Shown here piece by piece: positions 1 to 4,934 of a stretch of DNA of 5,537 nucleotides. The notes below the pieces were generated by a model, which did no database searches, had not been told where the DNA came from, and saw only the letters and a list, made by a program, of their open reading frames with translations. The position numbers were made by a program, and so were the translations under genes. Positions within the stretch are counted from its first letter, which is position 1, and the number at the start of each line of letters is the position of its first letter. The DNA comes from Geothrix sp. (GTDB lineage Bacteria > Acidobacteriota > Holophagae > Holophagales > Holophagaceae), in contig JAMPXL010000098.1 of the NCBI GenBank assembly GCA_023701165.1, positions 1-5,537 of the forward strand, given 5' to 3'.

Positions 1-796
1 CTACCAGCCCCAGTTCTTCATGGACGGCCGCCTGGCGGGAGCCGAGGCGCTCATGCGCTGGAACCATCCCCTCCTCGGCGCGGTCCCCCCCACGAAGTTC
101 ATCCCCCTGGCCGAAGAAAGCCGCCTCATCCTCCCCATCGGCGAGTGGGCCCTCCGCGAAGCCTGCGGGCAGATGGCCCGGTGGCAGGCCCTCAGCCCCG
201 CCCCGCTGCTGCTGGCCGTGAACGTGTCGGTCCTCCAGTTCGCCAGCGGCGACTGGGACACCTGCGTGGCCAGGGCCCTCGCCGACACGGGCCTGGCGCC
301 CGGCTGCCTGGAGCTGGAGCTCACCGAAGGCCTCGTCATGCGCCAGGACCACGAAGACCTGGCCCCGCTCCACCGCCTGCGCGAGATCGGGGCCCGCATC
401 GCCATCGACGACTTCGGCACCGGCTACAGCTCCCTGGGCTACCTCCAGCGCCTGCCCATCACCACCCTGAAGCTGGACCAGTCCTTCACCGCCGCCCTCC
501 AGGCCGAGGACCCCCTCCTCTCCTCCGAGCCCATCGTGCGGGCCATCATCCAGCTGGCCCACAGCCTCCACCTCACCGTGGTGGCCGAGGGGGTGGAGAC
601 CGAGGGGCAGCGGGACATGCTGGACCTCCTGGGCTGCGATTGCCTCCAGGGCTTCCTCCTGGGCCGCCCCCTTCCCGCCGATGCCTTCGAGGCCCTGCTG
701 GAATTCATGTCCACCAAGCAGTTCCTGAAGAAGGCCGGACGAGCCGAAGAGGTCCGGGTGCCCCGGGCGGCTCCGGGACGGACCCGCTCCCGTTGA
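1..796 (+). CDS. Cyclic-di-GMP phosphodiesterase, EAL domain (C-terminal part, 5' end outside window)
   Basis: The reading frame is open from base 2 to the TGA at 794-796, giving 264 visible residues. The fragment opens with YQPQ, the usual first strand of an EAL domain, so almost the whole domain is visible and what is missing is upstream sensory or GGDEF sequence. Counting from the first visible Tyr, the hallmarks are EAL at 15-17, the Asn of LAVNVS (74), the Glu of ELTE (109), DDFGTG (136-141), Lys157 of LKLDQSF, VAEGVE (194-199) and Gln216 of LQGF. These are the metal-binding and catalytic positions of active EAL enzymes, which hydrolyse c-di-GMP to pGpG, so the domain is predicted to be active. 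A basic tail of about 28 residues follows the domain. The in-frame ATG at 20 lies inside the domain and is not the start. Full architecture (GGDEF-EAL, PAS or response-regulator) cannot be told from here. It shares the strand of the permease operon but is 159 bases away, with no evident functional link. Confidence 0.95.
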   Translation, partial: YQPQFFMDGRLAGAEALMRWNHPLLGAVPPTKFIPLAEESRLILPIGEWALREACGQMARWQALSPAPLLLAVNVSVLQFASGDWDTCVARALADTGLAPGCLELELTEGLVMRQDHEDLAPLHRLREIGARIAIDDFGTGYSSLGYLQRLPITTLKLDQSFTAALQAEDPLLSSEPIVRAIIQLAHSLHLTVVAEGVETEGQRDMLDLLGCDCLQGFLLGRPLPADAFEALLEFMSTKQFLKKAGRAEEVRVPRAAPGRTRSR

Positions 797-812
797 GCTG
801 AGGAAAAAACAA

Positions 813-825
813 CATGTGACACATG
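813..825. promoter_or_regulatory. Perfect 13-bp palindrome, candidate operator
   Basis: CATGTGACACATG is an exact inverted repeat of two 6-bp arms around one A. It sits in the only A-rich patch (about 801-830) of the GC-rich gap between the EAL gene and uraA, where a promoter for the permease operon would be expected. The core TGTGACACA recalls half-sites of CRP-family regulators, but the spacing is too short for a normal CRP/FNR operator. No convincing -35/-10 pair could be placed next to it. A regulatory role is inferred from position and symmetry only. Confidence 0.3.
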
Positions 826-946
826 CATCCCGGTCCCCCGGGAGACCATGGAGTCGCCCCCTGTCTCTCCGCTCCCCGTCGCCGGACTGTCCCGGCCCCT
901 GGGACCGGCGCTGTCCCCTCAGCGTCTCTGGCGGGGTCCCCTTGCC

Positions 947-950
947 GAGG
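947..950 (+). promoter_or_regulatory. Ribosome binding site deciding the uraA start
   Basis: GAGG ends five bases before the ATG at 956, a spacing like those of the two downstream genes (AGGGAG at 2264-2269 and GGAGG at 3712-3716). It supports starting uraA at 956. The alternative in-frame ATG at 848 has GGAG at 841-844 only three bases before it, which is tight, and its product would carry 36 extra residues unlike the family. Confidence 0.6.
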
Positions 951-955
951 CTCCC

Positions 956-2236
956 ATGCTGCGCCGCACCATCGACGTCGACGAACGCCTGCCCCTGCTG
1001 CAGACCGTGCCCCTGAGCCTCCAGCACCTCTTCGCCATGTTCGGGGCCACGGTGCTGGTGCCCTTTCTTTTCAAGGTGAACCCGGCCACCTGCCTGCTGA
1101 TGAACGGCGTGGGCACGCTGATCTACCTGGTGGTGGCCAAGGGCCGCATCCCCGCCTACCTGGGCTCGAGCTTCGCGTTCCTGTCACCCGTCTTCGCGGT
1201 GCTGGCGGCGGGGCTGAGCTACTCGGCCGCCCAGGGCGGGTTCATCGTCTTCGGCCTCATCTTCATGCTGCTGTCGCAGGTGGTGCGCGTGGCGGGCACG
1301 CGCTGGATCGACATCATCTTCCCCCCGGCCGCCATGGGCGCCATCGTGGCCATCATCGGCCTGGAACTGGCCCCCGTGGCCACCAACATGGCGGGCCTCA
1401 CGGCCGGCCCCGCGGTGCTGGGCATGCCGCTGCGCCTGGCCCTGCTGATATCGCTGTCCACCCTGGGCGTCACCATCCTGGCGTCCATCCTGCTGCGTGG
1501 CTTCCTGGCAGTGATCCCCGTCCTGCTGGGCGTCGTCGCGGGCTACCTGCTCGCCCTGGGGCTCGGCGTGGTGGATTTCCAGGCGGTGCGCCTGGCGCCC
1601 TGGTTCCAGGTGCCCACCCTCTATGCGCCCACCTACAACCTGCAGGCCATCCTCATCATCCTGCCCGCCTCGCTGGTGGTGCTGGCGGAACACGTGGGCC
1701 ACCTGGTGGTGACCGGCAACATCGTGGGCAAGGACCTCATGAAGGAGCCCGGGCTGCACCGCTCCCTGCTGGGCGACGGCCTCTCCAACGTGCTGTCCGG
1801 CCTCGTGGGCGCCACGCCCAACACCACCTACGGCGAGAACATCGGCGTCATGGCCATCACCAAGGTCTACAGCGTGTGGGTCATCGGCGGCACGGCCATC
1901 ATCGCCATCCTGGTGTCCTTCTCCGGCAAGCTCGCCGCCCTCATCCAGAGCATCCCCGTGCCCGTCATGGGCGGCGTCTGCATCTTGCTCTTCGGCGTCA
2001 TCGCCGCCGCGGGCATCCGCATGCTCATCGAGAAGAAGGTGGACTACACCCAGTCCCGCAACCTGATCCTCACCTCCGTCGTCCTCATCAGCGGCATCAG
2101 CGGCGCCGCCGTGAAGCTGGGCACCGTGGAGCTCAAGGGCATGGCGCTGGGGACCGTGGTGGCCATCGTCCTCAGCCTGCTCTTCTGGGGCCTGGACCAC
2201 CTGGGCCTCAGCAACGACGCCAGCGCCCAATCCTGA
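956..2236 (+). CDS. uraA: Uracil permease UraA (NCS2 family, uracil:H+ symporter)
   Basis: The 426-residue product matches E. coli UraA (429 residues) almost end to end as I recall that sequence, from the N-terminal PLLQT-PLSLQHLFAMFGATVLVP stretch onward. It is an inner-membrane protein expected to have the NCS2 fold of 14 membrane segments and to import uracil with protons for pyrimidine salvage. Numbered from ATG 956, key positions are Phe73 in GSSFAF, Glu245 and His249 in EHVGH (E. coli E241/H245) and Glu294 in YGENIG (E. coli E290), all conserved. The frame is open back to an ATG at 848, which would add 36 Pro/Leu/Arg-rich residues; I chose 956 because family proteins begin there and GAGG precedes it at good spacing. 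It is the first gene of an operon, with 39 bases before the next permease. Uracil is the likely substrate; related pyrimidines cannot be excluded. Confidence 0.95.
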   Translation: MLRRTIDVDERLPLLQTVPLSLQHLFAMFGATVLVPFLFKVNPATCLLMNGVGTLIYLVVAKGRIPAYLGSSFAFLSPVFAVLAAGLSYSAAQGGFIVFGLIFMLLSQVVRVAGTRWIDIIFPPAAMGAIVAIIGLELAPVATNMAGLTAGPAVLGMPLRLALLISLSTLGVTILASILLRGFLAVIPVLLGVVAGYLLALGLGVVDFQAVRLAPWFQVPTLYAPTYNLQAILIILPASLVVLAEHVGHLVVTGNIVGKDLMKEPGLHRSLLGDGLSNVLSGLVGATPNTTYGENIGVMAITKVYSVWVIGGTAIIAILVSFSGKLAALIQSIPVPVMGGVCILLFGVIAAAGIRMLIEKKVDYTQSRNLILTSVVLISGISGAAVKLGTVELKGMALGTVVAIVLSLLFWGLDHLGLSNDASAQS

Positions 2237-2245
2237 TCCTCGATC

Positions 2246-2256
2246 ACCCTTTTTCC
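2246..2256 (+). repeat. ACCCTTTTTCC element, copy 1 (uraA/purine permease gap)
   Basis: This 11-base pyrimidine-rich motif lies in the 39-base gap before the second permease and recurs exactly at 3701-3711 in the next gap. No hairpin precedes the T-run, so it is not an intrinsic terminator. A U-rich stretch upstream of the ribosome site might help ribosome loading; that is inference. Confidence 0.4.
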
Positions 2257-2275
2257 TTTCTCCAGGGAGCACCGC

Positions 2276-3694
2276 ATGGAACGGTTTTTCAACCTGAAGG
2301 CCAGGGGCACCACGGTGGCCACAGAGGTGCTCGCGGGCACCACCACCTTCATCTCGATGGCCTACGTGATCTCGCTGATCCCCAACGCCTTCCTCAAGGT
2401 GGCGGGCATCGCGCCGGCCCAGGGCTTCACGGCCTTCGTGATCTGCGCCATCCTCTCGACCCTCATCGGCGCCTTCTACGCGAACCTGCCCATCGCCTTC
2501 GCCTCGGGCATCGGCCTCTCGGCCTTCTTCGCGTTCACCGTCTGCGCCCCGGCCAACCAGGGCGGCATGGGCTACACCATCCAGGTGGCCCTCACGGCCC
2601 TGCTGCTGGAGGGCCTGGTCTTCATCGCCCTCAGCGCCATGAAGACCCGCGAAGCCTTCATGGACGCCATCCCCTTCTCCCTGAAGAAGGGCATCTCCGT
2701 GGGCATCGGCCTCTTCATCGCCATCATCGGCTTCGTGGACTCCGGCGTCACCCAGGTGGGCCTGAAGTTCGACGCCGACACGATCTTCCCCATCCTCAAG
2801 AACGATCCCTCGGCCCTCTTCGGCCTGCATGACGTGAACAACCTCTTCATCGCGAAGTTCTGGGACCACGGCCACCTCACCCCCGCCTTCTGGTCCGTGG
2901 TGGGCCTCTTCCTCATCGCCGTGCTGGTGGCCAGGCGCGTGAAGGGCGCCATCCTCCTGGGCATCCTGGCCATCACCCTGGTGGGCCTGCTGCCCGTGAG
3001 CTGGGGCGGCGGCTTCACCCACCTGCCCAAGGGCGCCCTGTTCCAGCTCCCCAGCTGGCCCACGATGTTCCAGTACGACTGGAGCTGGACCAAGTCCCTC
3101 AGCGGCATGCTGAACATCTTCATCATCCTGTTCACCCTGCTCTTCGTGGACATGTTCGACACCATCGGCACCCTCATGGGCATCGGCGCCCAGGGCAAGA
3201 TGCTGGACAAGGAGGGCCGCTTCCCGGGCGCGTCGAAGGCCTTCATGGCCGACGCCGTGGGCACCACCTTCGCGTCCATGTTCGGCACCACGGCCATCAC
3301 CGCCTACATCGAAAGCGCCTCCGGCGTGGCCGAGGGCGGCCGCACGGGCCTCACGGCCCTGGTGGTCGCGGGCTGGCTGGCCCTGGCCCTCTTCCTGTCG
3401 CCCCTCTTCCTGATGGTGCCCCTGCAGGCCACCGCCCCGGCGCTGATGATGATCGGCTTCTTCATGCTGTCGGAGATCAAGGAGATCCGCTTCGACGACA
3501 TCACCGAATCCATCCCCGCCTACCTGGCCGTGGTGGTCATGCCCTTCACCTTCTCCATCGTCAACGGCATCGCCCTCGGCATGATCGCCTACACCGTGCT
3601 GAAGGCCGCCACGGGCCGCTTCAAGGAGATCAACCCGATCATCCTCGTGCTGTCCGTCATTTTCCTGCTCAAGCTCCTCTTCCTCTCGGCCTAG
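2276..3694 (+). CDS. AzgA-type NCS2 purine/nucleobase permease
   Basis: The 472-residue membrane protein belongs to the AzgA branch of NCS2, which includes E. coli PurP, GhxP and GhxQ and B. subtilis PbuG and PbuO: importers of adenine, guanine or hypoxanthine. Family signatures in order are GTTVATEVLAGTTTFISMAY (residues 11-30), GIGLFIA (143-149), VDMFDTIGTL (291-300), YIESASGVAEGGRTGLT (344-360) and the C-terminal MPFTFSIVNGIALG (422-435). Asp292, Asp295 and Glu346 match residues proposed to contact or move substrate in fungal AzgA. However, the usual LAPGMGLNAFF of segment 3 reads FASGIGLSAFF, so the substrate-contacting Asn is Ser82, and the usual NAG-I/L-V after segment 5 reads DSGVT at 155-159. 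The exact base transported is therefore uncertain. AGGGAG at 2264-2269 precedes the ATG by six bases. It is the middle gene of the operon, 26 bases before the Tsx-like gene. Confidence 0.92.
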   Translation: MERFFNLKARGTTVATEVLAGTTTFISMAYVISLIPNAFLKVAGIAPAQGFTAFVICAILSTLIGAFYANLPIAFASGIGLSAFFAFTVCAPANQGGMGYTIQVALTALLLEGLVFIALSAMKTREAFMDAIPFSLKKGISVGIGLFIAIIGFVDSGVTQVGLKFDADTIFPILKNDPSALFGLHDVNNLFIAKFWDHGHLTPAFWSVVGLFLIAVLVARRVKGAILLGILAITLVGLLPVSWGGGFTHLPKGALFQLPSWPTMFQYDWSWTKSLSGMLNIFIILFTLLFVDMFDTIGTLMGIGAQGKMLDKEGRFPGASKAFMADAVGTTFASMFGTTAITAYIESASGVAEGGRTGLTALVVAGWLALALFLSPLFLMVPLQATAPALMMIGFFMLSEIKEIRFDDITESIPAYLAVVVMPFTFSIVNGIALGMIAYTVLKAATGRFKEINPIILVLSVIFLLKLLFLSA

Positions 3695-3700
3695 CCCCTT

Positions 3701-3711
3701 ACCCTTTTTCC
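3701..3711 (+). repeat. ACCCTTTTTCC element, copy 2 (purine permease/Tsx gap)
   Basis: Exact copy of the motif at 2246-2256, here running directly into the GGAGG ribosome site at 3712-3716. Its distance to the start codon differs from copy 1, so it is not just part of one fixed ribosome-site layout. Confidence 0.4.
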
Positions 3712-3720
3712 GGAGGTCCC

Positions 3721-4554
3721 ATGTCCAAGTTCGCCCTCGCCCTCGTGGCCCTCGCGGCCCTGCCCGCCGCCGCCGCCGACTGGAGCGACACCTTCCTCGG
3801 CTACCGCTATGGCACCCAGTTCCGCGAGCCCGGCCTCGACGGCACCATGAAGAAGAACATCCTGCAGCTGGGCCACGCCAGCGGCTGGGCCTACGGTTCG
3901 AACTTCTTCAACGCGGACATGCTCATGTCCGACCGCAACGACCCCACCGCCAGCGGCAACAGCGGCGCCAACGAGGTCTACGTGATCTACCGCGGCTCCC
4001 TGAGCCTGGGCAAGCTGCACAAGAAGGACCTCGGCTTCGGCCCCGTGCGGGACATCTCCCTCACCGCCGGCTTCGACTTCAACGCCAAGGACAACGCCTT
4101 CGCCTCCAAGAAGCGCTTCCTGGTGCTGGGCCCCACCTTCCACTTCGCCGTGGCCAAGGGCTTCTGGGACCTGAGCCTTTTCGCCTGCCACGAGCAGAAC
4201 TACAACGGCATCGTGGGCAGGTCCGTGGACTTCAAGACCACCTGGGAGCTCTCCACCGCCTGGGGCATCCCGGTCCAGATGGGCCCCGTGGGCGCCGAGT
4301 TCAAGGGCTACGCCAACTACGTGGGCGCCAAGGGCAAGGACGGCTTCGGCGCCGAGACCAAGCCCGAAACCCTGGCCAACCTGGCCCTGATGTTCGACGT
4401 CACCCCGGCCTTCGGCGGCAAGGGCAAGGTCTACGCGGGCGTGGGCTTCGAGTACTGGAACAACAAGTTCGGCGGCGCCAACCACGACGGCCCCGCCCCC
4501 CTCACCAACAAGCGCGTCACCGCCCCCATGGCACAGCTCCAGATCCACTTCTGA
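3721..4554 (+). CDS. Tsx-like outer-membrane nucleoside channel
   Basis: The 277-residue protein has a signal peptide (Lys3, hydrophobic 4-14, likely cut after Ala19 before DWSD) and ends in QLQIHF, the terminal-Phe signal of outer-membrane beta-barrels. It matches the nucleoside-specific channel-forming Tsx family throughout: FLGYRYGTQFREPG (25-38), KNILQLGHASGWAYGSNFFN (45-64), DMLMSD (66-71), ASKKRFLVLGPTF (128-140), CHEQNYNGIVG (156-166), ANYVGAKGKDGFGAETKPE (198-216) and FEYWNNKFG (243-251). E. coli Tsx has 294 residues including its signal and forms a 12-stranded barrel with shallow nucleoside sites; the size here is similar. GGAGG at 3712-3716 lies four bases before the ATG. Third in the operon, it would deliver nucleosides or bases to the periplasm for the two upstream permease systems. 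No terminator follows directly; a tRNA-like sequence begins 25 bases on, so readthrough into it is possible. Confidence 0.93.
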   Translation: MSKFALALVALAALPAAAADWSDTFLGYRYGTQFREPGLDGTMKKNILQLGHASGWAYGSNFFNADMLMSDRNDPTASGNSGANEVYVIYRGSLSLGKLHKKDLGFGPVRDISLTAGFDFNAKDNAFASKKRFLVLGPTFHFAVAKGFWDLSLFACHEQNYNGIVGRSVDFKTTWELSTAWGIPVQMGPVGAEFKGYANYVGAKGKDGFGAETKPETLANLALMFDVTPAFGGKGKVYAGVGFEYWNNKFGGANHDGPAPLTNKRVTAPMAQLQIHF

Positions 4555-4564
4555 GCCGACCCGC

Positions 4565-4570
4565 TAGACT
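4565..4570 (+). promoter_or_regulatory. Possible -10 element of the tRNA-Arg gene
   Basis: TAGACT, nine bases before the tRNA 5' end, shares the TA-A-T positions of the TATAAT consensus and lies where a tRNA promoter would be. No good -35 hexamer was found about 17 bases upstream, where the end of the Tsx-like gene lies. Weak call. Confidence 0.3.
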
Positions 4571-4579
4571 ATCCCCTGC

Positions 4580-4623
4580 GCGCCCATAGCTCAGGTGGAT
4601 AGAGCAGCAGCCTTCTAAGCTGC
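4580..4623 (+). tRNA. Truncated tRNA-Arg(TCT): 5' half only
   Basis: The 44 bases fit the 5' part of a tRNA exactly: acceptor strand GCGCCCA (4580-4586), T8-A9, D-arm GCTC/GAGC (4589-4592 with 4602-4605) around loop AGGTGGATA, A26, anticodon stem GCAGC/GCTGC (4607-4611 with 4619-4623) around loop CTTCTAA. The anticodon is TCT (4614-4616), which reads AGA (Arg). After 4623 the tRNA pattern fails: there is no T-stem with a TTC loop, and no TGGGCGC partner for the acceptor strand appears anywhere downstream on this strand. It cannot fold as a mature tRNA and is best called a broken gene. An intron is unlikely because the anticodon arm is complete, whereas bacterial group I tRNA introns usually sit in the anticodon loop. 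The break coincides with a fall in GC, suggesting insertion of a foreign segment or a deletion. Confidence 0.85.
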
Positions 4624-4628
4624 AGGGG
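4607..4628. other. Putative attachment/junction site in the tRNA anticodon arm
   Basis: Tyrosine recombinases of integrative elements often recombine within tRNA genes, and the anticodon arm is one of the known positions. Here the host-like tRNA sequence stops just after this arm and lower-GC DNA begins. The core cannot be delimited without the other end of the element, and no integrase is in view. Confidence 0.4.
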
Positions 4629-4659
4629 CTGTGTGTGACCGCCCGTTGATGATCCTGCG

Positions 4660-4694
4660 AAAACCCTTGGTAGCACTAGCTATCAGGGGTTTTT
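4660..4694. terminator. Strong bidirectional intrinsic terminator
   Basis: A 15-pair stem (4660-4674 with 4679-4693, two G-U pairs when read on +) closes on the four-base loop ACTA. The 3' arm ends in TTTTT (4690-4694) and the 5' arm starts with AAAA, so either strand's RNA gives a hairpin followed by a U-run. On + it would end transcription from the tRNA fragment and any readthrough from the Tsx-like gene; on - it would block transcripts coming from the right-hand segment. Confidence 0.85.
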
Positions 4695-4761
4695 CAGTCC
4701 TGCCAAAGATGGTTCGTTTCACCCGCAAGTGAACCTCAATTATCCGGTTTCCTAGGTCCAA

Positions 4762-4781
4762 GGGCACAACATGGGCACAAC
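4762..4781. repeat. Tandem GGGCACAAC pair, 11-bp period
   Basis: GGGCACAAC occurs at 4762-4770 and again at 4773-4781 with AT between, putting the copies 11 bp apart, about one helical turn. Such phased short direct repeats about 150 bp from an attachment core resemble arm-type binding sites of tyrosine integrases. No further copy was found in the window on either strand. Confidence 0.5.
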
Positions 4782-4782
4782 C

Positions 4783-4857
4783 CCGGGCGGGTATTTTGCC
4801 TTGTATCACAAGGATTTTCGCCCGGACCAGGGGTGGTCGACCTTCAAACCGAGGTCG
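4783..4857. repeat. Cluster of inverted repeats
   Basis: Outer arms CCGGGCG (4783-4789) and CGCCCGG (4819-4825) enclose a smaller hairpin CCTTGT/ACAAGG (4799-4804 with 4808-4813). A third hairpin, CGACCT/AGGTCG (4838-4843 with 4852-4857), follows with an 8-base loop. The cluster starts just after the tandem repeat pair. None has a T-run of terminator type. It may be a protein-binding or recombination region, or a structured RNA end downstream of the minus-strand gene; the function is unknown. Confidence 0.4.
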
Positions 4858-4934
4858 GATCAGAGACGGGTTAGGGCTTTACCAGTAGGTAGCTAGCTCG
4901 CTGGGGAACTTCCGTTTGGGCAGGAGTGGTCCAG

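Noticed and set aside
881..909. Leader hairpin as an intrinsic terminator/attenuator of uraA
   Set aside because: No T-run follows the stem; kept only as a possible leader structure.
823..2832. 669-codon + strand frame overlapping uraA and the purine permease
   Set aside because: Out-of-frame shadow, rich in Arg/His/Pro/Gly, with no family resemblance; it crosses two clear genes.
1184..3022. Long open frame on the minus strand (612 codons) antisense to both permeases
   Set aside because: High GC removes stop codons; the translation is a Gly/His/Asp/Glu/Gln-rich pattern typical of antisense frames, and the + strand genes are conserved families.
3691..4548. 285-codon minus-strand frame opposite the Tsx-like gene
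   Set aside because: Repetitive Gly/Val/Ala/Glu composition, an antisense shadow of a well-matched outer-membrane protein gene.
4580..4655. Complete tRNA-Arg, or a tRNA interrupted by a group I intron
   Set aside because: No T-arm or acceptor 3' strand follows, and the anticodon loop where such introns usually insert is unbroken; no intron-like core or 3' exon was seen in the next 900 bases.
4615..4809. 64-codon minus-strand frame across the tRNA break and terminator
   Set aside because: It would have to read through the strong terminator hairpin and into the tRNA anticodon loop, has no convincing ribosome site, and its product resembles nothing known.
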